Assembly: GCF_000067045.1 (NCBI RefSeq)
Contig: NC_010125.1
Span: forward strand, 1,526,001 to 1,590,000
Source of the DNA: Gluconacetobacter diazotrophicus PA1 5
GTDB taxonomy: Bacteria > Pseudomonadota > Alphaproteobacteria > Acetobacterales > Acetobacteraceae
Length of the DNA: 64,000 nucleotides
Direction: 5' to 3'
Below are positions 8,445 through 18,248 of this stretch, one piece after another (the stretch's first letter is position 1; every line of letters begins with the position of its first letter). Made by a program: the position numbers and the translations under genes. The notes under the pieces are model-generated. The model was not told where the DNA came from, searched no databases, and saw nothing but the letters and a program-made list of their open reading frames with translations.

Positions 8445-9770
8445 ATGCTCGCAAGGCAACGCTGGCTGATCTGCAGTCTTCTTTTTGCCGCCACGACCAT
8501 CAACTATGTGGATCGTCAGGTCCTGAGCCTGCTGAAGCCGCTTCTGGAGAAAACATTCGACTGGACCGAGAAGGATTACAGTTATCTGGTGATTGCCTTC
8601 CAGGCCTGCTACATGCTCGGGTTCCTGTCTTTCGGCAAACTGGTCGACAGGATCGGGACACGTCTGGGCTATGCGGTCTGCATGGTGGTGTGGAGCGTGG
8701 CCTCGATCGGGCATGCCCTGGTCGGCGGAACGGTCAGCTTCGCGGCGGTACGCGGGCTTCTGGGATTTGGTGAATCCGGAAATTTTCCCTCGGCGCTGAA
8801 GGCGATTTCGGAATGGTTTCCCGCACGCGAGCGGACCCTGGCGGTGGGTATCGTGACGGCGGGGACCAGCATCGGGGCGATCATGGCGCCGGCGACGGTG
8901 CCCTGGCTGGCGGTGACGTGGGGCTGGAAGGCGACGTTCATTATCACCGGCCTGTCCGGGTTCGTCTGGCTGGCGGTCTGGCTTTGTCTCTATCGCATTC
9001 CCGAGGAGAAGGCGTCCCTCTCGCCGGAGGAACTGCGTTATATCCGCCAGGATACGAAACCGGACGCAATGCCGGTATTCGCGGGGCGGTGGATCGACCT
9101 GCTCCGGATGAAGGTGACGTGGGCGTTCGCAATCGGAAAGTTCATGACGGACCCGATCTGGTTCTTCATCCTGTTCTGGCTGCCGTCCTATTTTTCCGAC
9201 CGGTATCACCTCAACCTGCAGCATCTGGGGCTGCCGCTGATGGCCGTTTACCTGTCGACCTCGGTGGGCAGCGTCGGGGGGGGATGGCTGTCGTCCTTTC
9301 TGGTCCACAAGGGCTGGTCGGTGGCCCACGCCCGGCGGGCGGTCATGCTGCTGACGGCCCTGCTGGTCGTGCCGCTGGCATTTTCCGCGCAGGTCGGGGC
9401 GATGTGGCTGATGATCGGGCTCCTGAGCCTGGCCGCGGCGGCGCATCAGGGATGGTCGGCGAATATCTATTCCCTGCCGGCGGACCATTTCCCCAAGGAG
9501 ATCATTGCCTCGGTCCAGGGCATCGGCGGCATGGCGGGGTCGATCGGCGGGATGCTGTTCCCGCTGGGGGTCGGTGTCCTGCTCGATCATTACCGGCACC
9601 TGCACAGGATCGAGGAAGGCTATGACATCCTGTTCGTCGTCTGCGGCGGTGCGTATCTGACGGCCTGGTGCATCATCCAGGTCCTGACCCGTGATCCGCC
9701 CAGGGGCCGGGTTCTGCCCGAACCCGGCAAGGGCCAGTCCCCGCCGTCCCCTTATGTCGGCGCGATCTGA
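8445..9770 (+). CDS. MFS transporter, hexuronate/anion:cation symporter type
   Basis: 441 residues, 12 predicted spans. NYVDRQVLSLLKPLL in span 1, the loop LVDRIGTRLGY after span 2, and GFGESGNFPSALKAISEWFP in span 4 are typical of the ACS branch (ExuT/GudP/D-galactonate carriers). The probable substrate is a sugar acid taken up by proton symport. CGGAGG precedes the start. The 3' end overlaps the convergent alcohol dehydrogenase gene by 19 bp. Substrate assignment is inference from family only. Confidence 0.85.
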   Translation: MLARQRWLICSLLFAATTINYVDRQVLSLLKPLLEKTFDWTEKDYSYLVIAFQACYMLGFLSFGKLVDRIGTRLGYAVCMVVWSVASIGHALVGGTVSFAAVRGLLGFGESGNFPSALKAISEWFPARERTLAVGIVTAGTSIGAIMAPATVPWLAVTWGWKATFIITGLSGFVWLAVWLCLYRIPEEKASLSPEELRYIRQDTKPDAMPVFAGRWIDLLRMKVTWAFAIGKFMTDPIWFFILFWLPSYFSDRYHLNLQHLGLPLMAVYLSTSVGSVGGGWLSSFLVHKGWSVAHARRAVMLLTALLVVPLAFSAQVGAMWLMIGLLSLAAAAHQGWSANIYSLPADHFPKEIIASVQGIGGMAGSIGGMLFPLGVGVLLDHYRHLHRIEEGYDILFVVCGGAYLTAWCIIQVLTRDPPRGRVLPEPGKGQSPPSPYVGAI

Positions 9771-10783
9771 ATCTTGAGCACCTCCGGCCGGTCCCTGATC
9801 GTGTCGAAGGTCTGCTGGATATCGGCCAGCGGCACGACGGTGCCGATGAAGGGCGCCACGCGGAACCGGTCATGTACCAGAAGCGTCAGCGCGTCATGGA
9901 CATCCTGCCCCATGCCGGCCACAGATCCGGCCATCGACGTTTCCTTCAGGATCATGTCGACGATGCCCACGGGCACGGTGGCGTCCGGCCCGGTCAGGCC
10001 GAACGCCGCCACATGGCCGCCCGGGCGGATCAGGTCGAACGCACGCGCATACAGTGCCGGCACGCCCACGCTTTCGATCACGATATCGGCGCCGCGGCCG
10101 CCGGTATGGGCGCGCACGATGTCCTGCATCCGGTCGGGATCGGTCACCACCACGTCGGCCCCGGCCTCCGCCGCCAGCCGCGCGCGCTCGGGCGACAGTT
10201 CGACGACGATGATCGGCGCGGCCCCGGCCAGCCGCATCATCTGGACGTGCAGGTTGCCGATCGGCCCGGCCCCCAGGATCACGACCGACTGCCCGAAGGT
10301 CGCGCCCGCCTTGCGCGCGGCGCGCACGACACAGGAAACGGGTTCGGTCAGGGCCAGGATTTCAGCCGCCACGCCGGCCGGCGCCGGGACGATCTGCCGC
10401 GCCGGAATCGCGACATATTCGGCGAAGGCGCCGTCACGATGGATGCCGACCTGCCACGCCGCCCGGCAATTGAGCACCTCGTTGCGCCGGCAGTAGAAGC
10501 AGTGGCCGCATCCCACATTGATGTCGGCCACGACCCGTTGTCCCGGCTCCAGGCCGGTGACGCGCTCGCCCATCCGCGCGATCGTCCCCGTGAATTCGTG
10601 ACCGGGGACCAGCGGCAGCCGGTCGGCCGCGTAGTGGCCTGCGAAAATATGCAGGTCGGTGCCGCATATACCGCAGCGATCGACCTTGACCAGCACGTCG
10701 TCGGGGCCGACCGGGGGAAGCAGCACGGCCCTGACTTCGAACCTGTGGGGGGCGACCAGGACGGCCGCGCGCATCGTATCCAT
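9752..10783 (-). CDS. Zinc-dependent medium-chain alcohol/polyol dehydrogenase
   Basis: About 343 residues from ATG 10783 (MDTMRAAVL), preceded by AAGGA; a GTG at 10798 is possible but less likely. CGICGTDLHIFAGH supplies the catalytic zinc Cys, GHEFTG the second ligand, and four cysteines in CGHCFYCRRNEVLNC form the structural zinc site. GAGPIGNLHVQMMR is the Rossmann NAD(P) site. This is the sorbitol/threonine dehydrogenase branch, so a polyol or sugar alcohol is the likely substrate. It follows the truncated sugar permease by 15 bp and was probably in one operon with it. Confidence 0.88.
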   Translation of the reverse strand: MDTMRAAVLVAPHRFEVRAVLLPPVGPDDVLVKVDRCGICGTDLHIFAGHYAADRLPLVPGHEFTGTIARMGERVTGLEPGQRVVADINVGCGHCFYCRRNEVLNCRAAWQVGIHRDGAFAEYVAIPARQIVPAPAGVAAEILALTEPVSCVVRAARKAGATFGQSVVILGAGPIGNLHVQMMRLAGAAPIIVVELSPERARLAAEAGADVVVTDPDRMQDIVRAHTGGRGADIVIESVGVPALYARAFDLIRPGGHVAAFGLTGPDATVPVGIVDMILKETSMAGSVAGMGQDVHDALTLLVHDRFRVAPFIGTVVPLADIQQTFDTIRDRPEVLKIQIAPT

Positions 10784-10798
10784 GATATCCTTCGTCAC

Positions 10799-11423
10799 CT
10801 ATTTGACGACGCGCATCTTCGACCGGTCGATGGTGGTCGCGATGGCGGTGATCAGCACAAGACCGAAGAAAATCTGCTGTCCCGTCGCGGGAATGTTCAG
10901 ATAGAGCATGCTGGCGCGTACCACCGCCACGATCAGCGCGCCGATCAGCGTGTTCAGCACGCCGCCCACGCCCTCGGTCAGTGGCGTGCCGCCCACCAGC
11001 ACGGCCACGATCGCCGGCAGCAGAAACCCCTCCGCCAGGGTCGGCGATCCGCCCGACAGCCGGACCGAGAACATCACCCCGGCGATGGCGGCGAACATGC
11101 CGGACAGCGCGAAGGCCAGGATCTTGTAGCGGCCGACGCGGATGCCCGACGCGACCGCCACCGGTTCGGCCGTGCCGATCGCCTTGAAGATACGCCCCGC
11201 CGTCATCCGCGTCTGGACGAACCAGGCGATGGCGCCAGGGACGAGGGCGACCAGCAATTCGTGCGGCACGCCCGCGCTGCGCCCCACCATCCAGCCGAAG
11301 GCATGGCGGCGCATTTCGGCATCCATGTGCAGCGCCCGCTGGCCCGAGGCGAACTGGGCCACCGACAGGGCGATGCCGCCCACCGCCAGTGTCGAAATGA
11401 AGGACGGCACCAGCGCCACGACG
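10799..11423 (-). pseudogene. RbsC-type ABC sugar permease, 5' end lost
   Basis: About 207 C-terminal residues of a ribose/xylose-type ABC permease. VPSFISTLAVGGIALSVAQ matches the mid-protein helix, and AIGTAEPVAVASGIRVGRYK then FALSGMFAAIAGV and GGTPLTEGVGGVLNTLIGA are hallmark RbsC blocks. Family length is about 320, so about 115 residues are missing. Homology ends at about 11410-11423, exactly where the opposite-strand aldehyde dehydrogenase fragment begins. The GTG at 11419 lies in the junction and is not a genuine start. No binding protein or ATPase gene remains. Confidence 0.85.
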
Positions 11424-12338
11424 CTGATTCTGGCGGATATCCTGCAGCAGGCGGGCCTGCCGGCCGGGGTCTATAACGTCGTGACCGGCGCGGGCCGCGT
11501 GATCGGCCAGGCGCTGGCCGAACATCCGGATGTGGACATGCTGTCCTTCACGGGCTCGACCGCCGTCGGACGTACCTGCGTGCAGGCGTCGGCGGCCAGC
11601 AACCTGAAGAAGCTGGGGCTGGAACTGGGGGGCAAGAACCCCATCGTCGTCTTTGCCGATTCCAACCTGGACGATGCGGCGGGCGGCGCGGCCTTCGGCA
11701 TCAGCTTCAACACCGGGCAGTGCTGCGTCTCCTCCAGTCGCCTGATCGTCGAACGGTCGGTCGCCCCGGAATTCGAACGCATCCTGGCCCGGAAGATGGC
11801 GCAGATCCGGGTCGGCGACCCGCTCGATCCGCGCACGCAGGTCGGTGCCATCACGACCGCCGCGCAGAACGATACCATCCTGGGCTATATCGAAAAAGGC
11901 AAGCAGGAAGGGGCGAAGATCGTGTACGGCGGGGGGCCGCTCGATCTGGGACGCGGGCAGTTCATCCAGCCGACGCTGTTCTCGGGCGTCGCGCCGTCCA
12001 TGTCGATCGCCCGCGATGAAATTTTCGGGCCCGTCCTGTCATCCTTCCATTTCGACACCATCGAGGAAGCTATCACGCTGGCCAACGACACGGTCTACGG
12101 GCTGGCCGCCTCGGTCTGGACCAGCAACCTGAACAAGGCCCTGACGGTCACGCGCCGCGTGCGGGCCGGCCGGTTCTGGGTCAACACCATCATGGCGGGC
12201 GGCCCGGAAACGCCGGCCGGCGGCTTCAAGCAGTCGGGCTGGGGGCGCGAGACCGGCGTCCTGGGGGTCGAGGAATATACGCAGGTCAAGGCCGTCCACG
12301 TGGATATCGGCCCGCGCGCGCACTGGATCGAATCATGA
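11412..12338 (+). pseudogene. Aldehyde dehydrogenase, 5' end lost
   Basis: About 308 C-terminal residues of an NAD(P)-aldehyde dehydrogenase (family about 490). SATTLILADILQQAGLPAGV opens inside the coenzyme domain; FTGSTAVGR is the NAD-binding turn, LELGGKNP carries the general-base Glu, and FNTGQCCVSSSR the catalytic Cys. EIFGPVLS and the C-terminus are intact. About 180 N-terminal residues are absent. Its stop overlaps the GMC oxidoreductase start (ATGA), so the original operon order aldehyde dehydrogenase then GMC enzyme is preserved. Confidence 0.9.
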
Positions 12339-13930
12339 CCGAAAGCTGTGACTATCTCGTCATCGGCGGGGGGTCGGCGGGCTGCGTCATGGCGGCGCTG
12401 CTGTCGGAAAATCCGGCGGCGCGCGTATGCATGATCGAGGCCGGCGGCCCCGATACCAATCCCCTGATCCACATCCCGATCGGCTTCGCCAAGATGACGA
12501 CGGGACCGCTGACCTGGGGGCTGGCCACTGCGCCGCAGAAGCACGCCAACAATCGTGAAATCCCTTATGTGCAGGCCAAGGTCCTGGGCGGTGGGTCCTC
12601 GATCAATGCCGAAGTCTTCACGCGCGGCGTTCCGTCGGATTATGACCGCTGGGTGGAGGAAGGCGCCGAGGGCTGGGCCTTCAAGGACATCCAGAAATAC
12701 CTGATCCGGTCCGAGGGCAATACGGCGCTGTCGGGCGAATGGCATGGCACGAACGGCCCGCTGGGCGTGTCCAACCCGACCTCGCCCAATCCGCTCAGCC
12801 TCGCCTTCGTGCAGAGCTGCCAGGAATACGGCATTCCGTACAATCCCGACTTCAACGGCCCCAGGCAGGAAGGGGCCGGATTCTACCAGTTGACGGTCCG
12901 CAACAGCCGGCGCTGCTCGGCGGCGGTCGGCTATCTGCGTCCGGCGCGCAAGCGCGCCAACCTGCATGTCATCACCAGGGCGCAGGTCCTGCGCATCGCC
13001 TTCGAGGGCAAGCGCGCGAAGGGCGTCGTCTATGCGGTGGATGGCCAGGTCCGGGAAGTGCGGGCGGAACAGGAAGTCATCGTCACCTCCGGCGCCATCG
13101 GCACGCCGAAACTGCTGATGCTGTCGGGCATCGGGCCGGCCGCGCACCTGCAGGCCCATGACGTTCCGGTGGTGCATGACCTGCCGGGCGTCGGCCAGAA
13201 CCTGCAGGACCATTTCGGCGTGGATATCGTCGCCGAACTGAAAGATCACGAAAGCTACAACCGGTACAACAAATATCACTGGGCGGCGTGGGCCGGCCTG
13301 CAATACGCGCTGTTCCGCTCGGGTCCGCTGGCGTCCAACGTCGTGGAAGGCGGCGCGTTCTGGTATGCGGACCGCAACGCGCGCACGCCCGACCTGCAAT
13401 TCCACTTCCTGGCCGGCGCGGGGGCGGAAGCCGGGGTGGTCTCGGTGCCGAAGGGCGCGTCCGGCATTACCCTCAACAGCTACACGCTGCGCCCGAAATC
13501 GCGTGGCACGGTCACGCTGCGGTCGTCCGACCCCCGGGACAACCCGATCGTCGATCCGAACTTCCTGGCCGACCCCGACGACCTGCGCATCTCGGCCGAA
13601 GGCGTGAAGATCAGCGTGGAGATGTTCCGCCAACCGTCGCTGCAGAAATACATCAAGTCGATCAACCTGTTCGACGAGATCCGGCCGACGGCCCGCACCT
13701 ACGAGGACTACACCCGGCAGAACGGCCGGACATCCTATCACCCCACCTGCACCTGCAAGATGGGCAAGGACCCGATGGCGGTGGTCGATTCGCAGCTTCG
13801 CATCCACGGGCTGGACGGCATCCGCATCTGCGACAGCTCGGTCATGCCGTCGCTGATCGGATCGAATACCAACGCGCCGACGATCATGATCGCCGAGCGC
13901 GCCGCCGACCTGATCCGGGGCAATGCCTAG
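12335..13930 (+). CDS. GMC-family FAD-dependent alcohol/choline dehydrogenase
   Basis: 531 residues, the normal size. VIGGGSAGCVMAALL at the N-terminus is the FAD dinucleotide site, VLGGGSSINA is GMC signature 1, and TSGAIGTPKLLMLSGIGP signature 2. The catalytic His lies in SYHPTCTCKMG at about residue 469, with the partner Asn in GSNTNAPTIMIAERAAD. It oxidises a primary alcohol, with the aldehyde presumably passed to the upstream (now broken) aldehyde dehydrogenase. No signal peptide, so cytoplasmic. Substrate unknown. Confidence 0.92.
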   Translation: MTESCDYLVIGGGSAGCVMAALLSENPAARVCMIEAGGPDTNPLIHIPIGFAKMTTGPLTWGLATAPQKHANNREIPYVQAKVLGGGSSINAEVFTRGVPSDYDRWVEEGAEGWAFKDIQKYLIRSEGNTALSGEWHGTNGPLGVSNPTSPNPLSLAFVQSCQEYGIPYNPDFNGPRQEGAGFYQLTVRNSRRCSAAVGYLRPARKRANLHVITRAQVLRIAFEGKRAKGVVYAVDGQVREVRAEQEVIVTSGAIGTPKLLMLSGIGPAAHLQAHDVPVVHDLPGVGQNLQDHFGVDIVAELKDHESYNRYNKYHWAAWAGLQYALFRSGPLASNVVEGGAFWYADRNARTPDLQFHFLAGAGAEAGVVSVPKGASGITLNSYTLRPKSRGTVTLRSSDPRDNPIVDPNFLADPDDLRISAEGVKISVEMFRQPSLQKYIKSINLFDEIRPTARTYEDYTRQNGRTSYHPTCTCKMGKDPMAVVDSQLRIHGLDGIRICDSSVMPSLIGSNTNAPTIMIAERAADLIRGNA

Positions 13931-13985
13931 GCTCGGTCGGGTCCGGTAAAGTATCTAACCAGATAGTTTTCAAGAGAGACGCACC

Positions 13986-15581
13986 ATGTCGAAAGTCAAG
14001 CAGGCCGCGGACGTCGCAACGCTGATCAGGGACGGCGCCGTGATCGCGGTCAATTCGTCCAGCGGGCTCTGCTGCCCGGATGCGGTGCTGGCCGCGATCG
14101 GCGCGCAGTACCGCGATCATGGCACGCCCCGGAACGTCACCATGATCCATCCCATCGCGGCGGGCGACATGTTCGGCACCAAGGGCGTCGATCACCTGGC
14201 CCAGCCCGGCCTGATCGCGACCATCATCGGCGGGTCCTATCCGTCCGGTCCGTCCAGCGCGGAACCGCCGGTGATCCGCCAGATGATCGCCCGCAACGAG
14301 GTCGCGGCCTATAACGTGCCCAGCGGCATCATCTTCGACCTGCTGCGCGAGGGCGCGGCCAGGCGTCCCGGCGTGATGACGCAGGTCGGCATGGATACGT
14401 TCGTCGATCCGGACCAGGAGGGCTGCGCGATGAACGACGCGGCGCGCGAGAAGCCGATCGTGCGCCGTATTGCCTTCGAAGGCGAGGACTGGCTGTATTT
14501 CCAGGCCATCCATCCCGACGTCGCGGTGATCCGTGCCAGCACCGCCGACGAACGCGGCAACCTGACCTTTGAAAACGAGGGCGCCTATCTGGGTGCGATG
14601 GAACTGGCCCTTGCGGCGCACAACAATGGCGGCATGGTGATCGCGCAGGTCAAGCGCGTGGCCCAGTCCGGCACGCTCAAGCCGCACGACGTGCGTGTGC
14701 CCGGCATCCTGGTCGATTACGTGATCGAGGCGCCGGACCAGTTGCAGACCACGGCCACCCCGTACGATCCGGCGATTTCCGGCGAAATCTTCCGCCCGCT
14801 CGACAGTTTCGAACTGCCGCCCTTCGACGTCGCGAAGGTCATGGCGCGCCGCGTCGCCTGCGAACTGCAAACCGGGTGGGCGGTGAATATCGGCTTCGGC
14901 ATCTGCGCCGTCGTTCCGCGCGTGCTGCTGGAACAGGGCCGCCACGGCGACGTGACATGGGTCATCGAACAGGGCGCCGTGGGCGGCGTGCCCCTGCTGG
15001 ACTTCAAGTTCGGATGCTCGTCCAATGCCGAGGCCTTCGTCGCCTCGCCGCACCAGTTCACCTATTTCCAGGCCGGGGGGTTCGATGTCTCGCTGCTGTC
15101 CTTCCTGCAGATCGATCGCCATGGCTCGGTCAATGTCTCGAAACTCTCGGCCCGGCCGCACGTGACGGCGGGGTCGGGCGGCTTCGTCGACATCACCTCG
15201 CGCGCACGCCGCATCATCTTCACCGGCTATTTCAACGCCGGGGCCAGACTGAGTATCGCCGACGGCAAGGTCTCCATCGACCGCGAGGGAAAGATCGCGA
15301 AGATCGTCGAAAAGCTGGAGCAGGTCTCCTTCTCCGGAAAACGCGCCATCGCGCAGGGGCAGGAGGTGATGTACGTCACCGAACGCTGCGTGATGAAGCT
15401 GACGCCGGACGGGCTGATGGTCACGGAAATCGCGCCCGGCATCGATCTGCAGACGCAGATCCTCGACCAGGCGGAAATCCCGCTGCTGGTCGCGCCCGAC
15501 CTGCGCGTGATGGACGCGGCGCTGTTCCGGCCCGACGGCAAGGCGCCGGTGTCCGAACCCGCCAAGCAGGCCGCCGCCTGA
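13986..15581 (+). CDS. Family I CoA-transferase (acetate/propionate CoA-transferase, YdiF-like)
   Basis: 531 residues with alpha and beta domains fused, as in YdiF and propionate CoA-transferase. The catalytic Glu, which forms the acyl-CoA thioester, is in VIEQGAVGGVP at about residue 328. SSSGLCCPDAVLAAIG near the N-terminus matches the CoA-binding start. A ribosome site AGAGAGACGC lies before ATG 13986, 55 bp after the GMC gene, so the three genes (aldehyde dehydrogenase fragment, GMC, CoA-transferase) look like one operon for stepwise oxidation and CoA activation of a short-chain alcohol. The pathway is inference. Confidence 0.88.
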   Translation: MSKVKQAADVATLIRDGAVIAVNSSSGLCCPDAVLAAIGAQYRDHGTPRNVTMIHPIAAGDMFGTKGVDHLAQPGLIATIIGGSYPSGPSSAEPPVIRQMIARNEVAAYNVPSGIIFDLLREGAARRPGVMTQVGMDTFVDPDQEGCAMNDAAREKPIVRRIAFEGEDWLYFQAIHPDVAVIRASTADERGNLTFENEGAYLGAMELALAAHNNGGMVIAQVKRVAQSGTLKPHDVRVPGILVDYVIEAPDQLQTTATPYDPAISGEIFRPLDSFELPPFDVAKVMARRVACELQTGWAVNIGFGICAVVPRVLLEQGRHGDVTWVIEQGAVGGVPLLDFKFGCSSNAEAFVASPHQFTYFQAGGFDVSLLSFLQIDRHGSVNVSKLSARPHVTAGSGGFVDITSRARRIIFTGYFNAGARLSIADGKVSIDREGKIAKIVEKLEQVSFSGKRAIAQGQEVMYVTERCVMKLTPDGLMVTEIAPGIDLQTQILDQAEIPLLVAPDLRVMDAALFRPDGKAPVSEPAKQAAA

Positions 15582-15597
15582 ACCCGAGGACCGCCCC

Positions 15598-15626
15598 CGC
15601 CGGATGCCCGGCCGGGGCATCTGGCG
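15598..15626 (+). terminator. Hairpin after the CoA-transferase gene
   Basis: CGCCGGATGCC pairs with GGCATCTGGCG (10 of 11, one G-T) across a 7-nt loop, 17 bp after the stop codon. No run of T follows, so intrinsic termination is only likely. Confidence 0.5.
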
Positions 15627-15856
15627 CGGAGCTATATAAATATCCTGTTACTTCATGAAAAATGATAGGTCTTATGCATCCAGGGTCGGACAACCCGCGA
15701 TACTGTGGGCGGAATTTTTTGCTCCCGAAAGGAATGCATGGTGCTGATGGAAGGCTGTGTCCCGAGGTGTGGTGTAGGAGCGAGTCTGGCTGCTGAGGCG
15801 GCCATCGCCGGTCTTTGATAGGGTTCGGGTGCGAACTGAACCTGAAGGACCTGACG
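15627..15856. other. Non-coding lead into IS256 copy
   Basis: This stretch has no gene-like frame. It must contain the left tip of the IS256 element that starts coding at 15857, but with the right end lost I could not fix the tip by inverted-repeat matching. Confidence 0.4.
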
Positions 15857-16802
15857 ATGACCGACGAGAAGATGGCGCTGCTGGAGCTTGTGGAGCAAGC
15901 GTCGGATGGCGATTTTGTTCGTGAGATGCTGGCGTTCGCTGCCGATCGGATGATGGAGATGGAGGTTGAGGCCGGGACCGGTGCGCCGCTTGGCGCGCGT
16001 TCGGCCTCCCGCTCGACCCAACGCAACGGCTACCGCGCTCGGAACTGGGACACCCGGGCGGGCACGGTGGAGCTTGCGATCCCGAAGCTACGCAAGGGCA
16101 GCTATTTCCCGACCTTCCTGGAGCCGCGGAAAACGGCGGAAAAGGCACTGCTGGCGGTCATCCAGGAAGCCTACGTCCAGGGTATTTCCACGCGATCGGT
16201 CGATGATCTCGTCCGCGCGATGGGCGCCGGGGGCATCTCCAAAAGCCAGGTCAGTCGTCTGGTGGGCGAGATCGACGAACGGGTCAACAGCTTCCTGTCT
16301 CGGCCGATCGAGGGCGAATGGCCGTATCTCTGGATCGACGCCACCTATCTGAAACTGCGCCAGGGTGGCCGGATTGTCTCGATTGCCGTGATAATCGCCG
16401 TGGGCGTAAATACGGACGGCCGTCGTGAGGTGCTCGGCGTGGCGACGGGACCGTCCGAAGCGGAAGCGTTCTGGACGGATTTCCTGCGCTCCCTGGCCGA
16501 TCGCGGCCTGCGCGGCGTGAAGTTGGTGGTGGCCGACGCGCATGCCGGACTGCGGGCCGCGGCCGGTCGCGTGTTCAATGCGACCCTGCAACGCTGCCGG
16601 GTGCACTGGCTGCGCAATGCGCTCGCCCATGCCCATGCGAAGCAGCGTCCTGCCATCTCGGCCCTGTTGCGCACGATCTTCACGCAGGAAACCGCCGAGG
16701 ATGCGTCACGCCAATGGCGGCACGTCACCGACAAGCTGCGCGAAGGCTTTCCGAAGCTGGCCGAATTTATGAAGCGGACGGAAGTGGACGTGCTTGCCTA
16801 CA
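15857..16802 (+). pseudogene. IS256-family transposase, C-terminus removed by IS481 insertion
   Basis: ATG 15857 ([20 protein letters not shown]) begins a Mutator-type transposase. [18 protein letters not shown], the first catalytic Asp in [12 protein letters not shown], and the second in [19 protein letters not shown] are clear. Coding stops being homologous at [12 protein letters not shown], where the IS481-type element begins at 16803; about 80 residues including the last catalytic Glu are missing. It differs from the IS256 fragment at 3784-4440, so two IS256 types have visited. Confidence 0.9.
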
Positions 16803-17578
16803 TGTTTGGTCCCGGGATTTGGTGGTGCATTATTTTCACATGAGTGGAAGGATGCGCTATGGGCCAGGTTCACCACGGAAGCGCCACGACGACAGCGGCA
16901 GTCCGTCGAGCGATACAACATAGTCAAGAGAGCCTGAGGGTTCTGGCGAAACGCTACGGGATCAACCCGAAGACGGTCGCCAAATGGAAGGGGCGGACCG
17001 ATACGTCGGATCGACGCACCGGTCCGAAGGTCGCATCCTCAACCATCCTGTCGACCGAAGAAGAAGCGATCGTTGTGGCCTTCCGTCGCCATACCCTGCT
17101 GCCTCTTGATGATTGCCTTTATGCGCTTCAGGCGACGATCCCGCATCTGACGCGATCTTCCCTGCACCGTTGTTTTCAGCGCCATGGGATCAGCCGCCTG
17201 CCCGAGACCGAAGGCGACAAACCAAAACGGTCGAAGTTCAAGAGTTATCCGATCGGCTATTTTCACATCGACATTGCTGAAGTCCGCACTGAAATGGGGC
17301 GCCTTTATCTTCTGGTGGCGATCGACCGGACCTCGAAATTCGCTTTTGTCCAATTGCACGAGAAAGCGACACGTCGCGTTGCCGGTGACTTCATGCGTGC
17401 TCTGGCCGCTGCGGTTCCCTACCGCATCCATACCGTGCTGACCGATAACGGCACGCATTTTACCGATCCGGCCGGCAATGGATGGACACCCGAAGACATC
17501 AAGGCCATGCGGGCGGATGGTGTCCTGTTCCGGTGCCACTCTTTTGAACTGGCATGTGCTGATCTCGATATCGAGCAT
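16803..17578 (+). mobile_element. IS481-type element (type B), left three quarters only
   Basis: The tip TGTTTGGTCCCGGGATTTGG and the following 776 bp are nearly identical to the complete copy at 52834-53877. The transposase start is ATG 16859. Identity stops at 17578, after the codons for LDIE, where an IS630-type fragment on the other strand begins. The right tip, last catalytic Glu and stop are lost. One coding difference from the complete copy is visible (GDFMRAL here, GDFLRAL there). Confidence 0.9.
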
Positions 17579-17907
17579 GCCCCTGTCTGTGGACGAAGAC
17601 CACACAGAGCGATATCGACCCTGAGCCCGCGCCCGGCAAGTTCTGCGACCAAGCCCCGCAGGGTAAAGCCCCCCGCCTTGCAACGCTCGATCAGCCATTC
17701 CCGATGCGCACCCGTCAGCCGTTTCGGCTTGTGGCCGCCCATCTGGCCAGGGGAAACGCTGCCGGTCCGCCGAAAGCTCTGCATCCACCGGATCGCGGTG
17801 CTGGGTGCTACACCGTAGCGCTTCGCGGCCTCGTGGCAGGAGAGGCCGTCTGTCTCCACGGCTGCCACAACCCGGTCGCGAAGATCCATCGAATAAGGAC
17901 GCGCCAT
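17579..17907 (-). pseudogene. IS630-type transposase (type C), N-terminal fragment with frameshifts
   Basis: ATG 17907 opens MARPYSMDLRDRVVAAVETD, then SCHEAAKRYGVAPSTAIRWMQ, a helix-turn-helix of the IS630/Tc1 N-terminal half. After GRGLRVD the expected YRSVWSFVHRQG appears only by changing frame twice within 17580-17625, so the reading frame is damaged. The fragment then abuts the truncated IS481. The C-terminal DDE domain is absent. It differs from the two other IS630 types in this window. Confidence 0.8.
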
Positions 17908-18248
17908 CCATGCTGGCCTCCAATCCAGACAGCATGTTGAATCAGATTTTCGGCAATCTGGGTACCCATATTCCGATTCAGACCGAAATCATCACGCTCT
18001 AGTCGAGACTTCTACATGTGACGGATACCTGCGGCTTCCTGATCTTTCTCCTCGTTCATGCCGCCGACATCCAGGACCGTGATGGGGCTGTTGATGTCCT
18101 GGCAGCGATACGCAGGCGCTTTCCCTGGCTGCGCCACATCTTCGCTGATGGCGGCTATGCTGGCGACAAATTGCGATCCGCGCTCGCCTCCATGGGAAAA
18201 TGGACCCTTGAAGATCATCAGGCGGTCCGATACGGCGAAGGGCTTTCA

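Noticed and set aside
11419-11423. GTG start for the ABC permease at 11419
   Set aside because: The codon is at the deletion joint, and residues before the conserved VPSFISTL block are missing, so it is a fragment and not a short permease.
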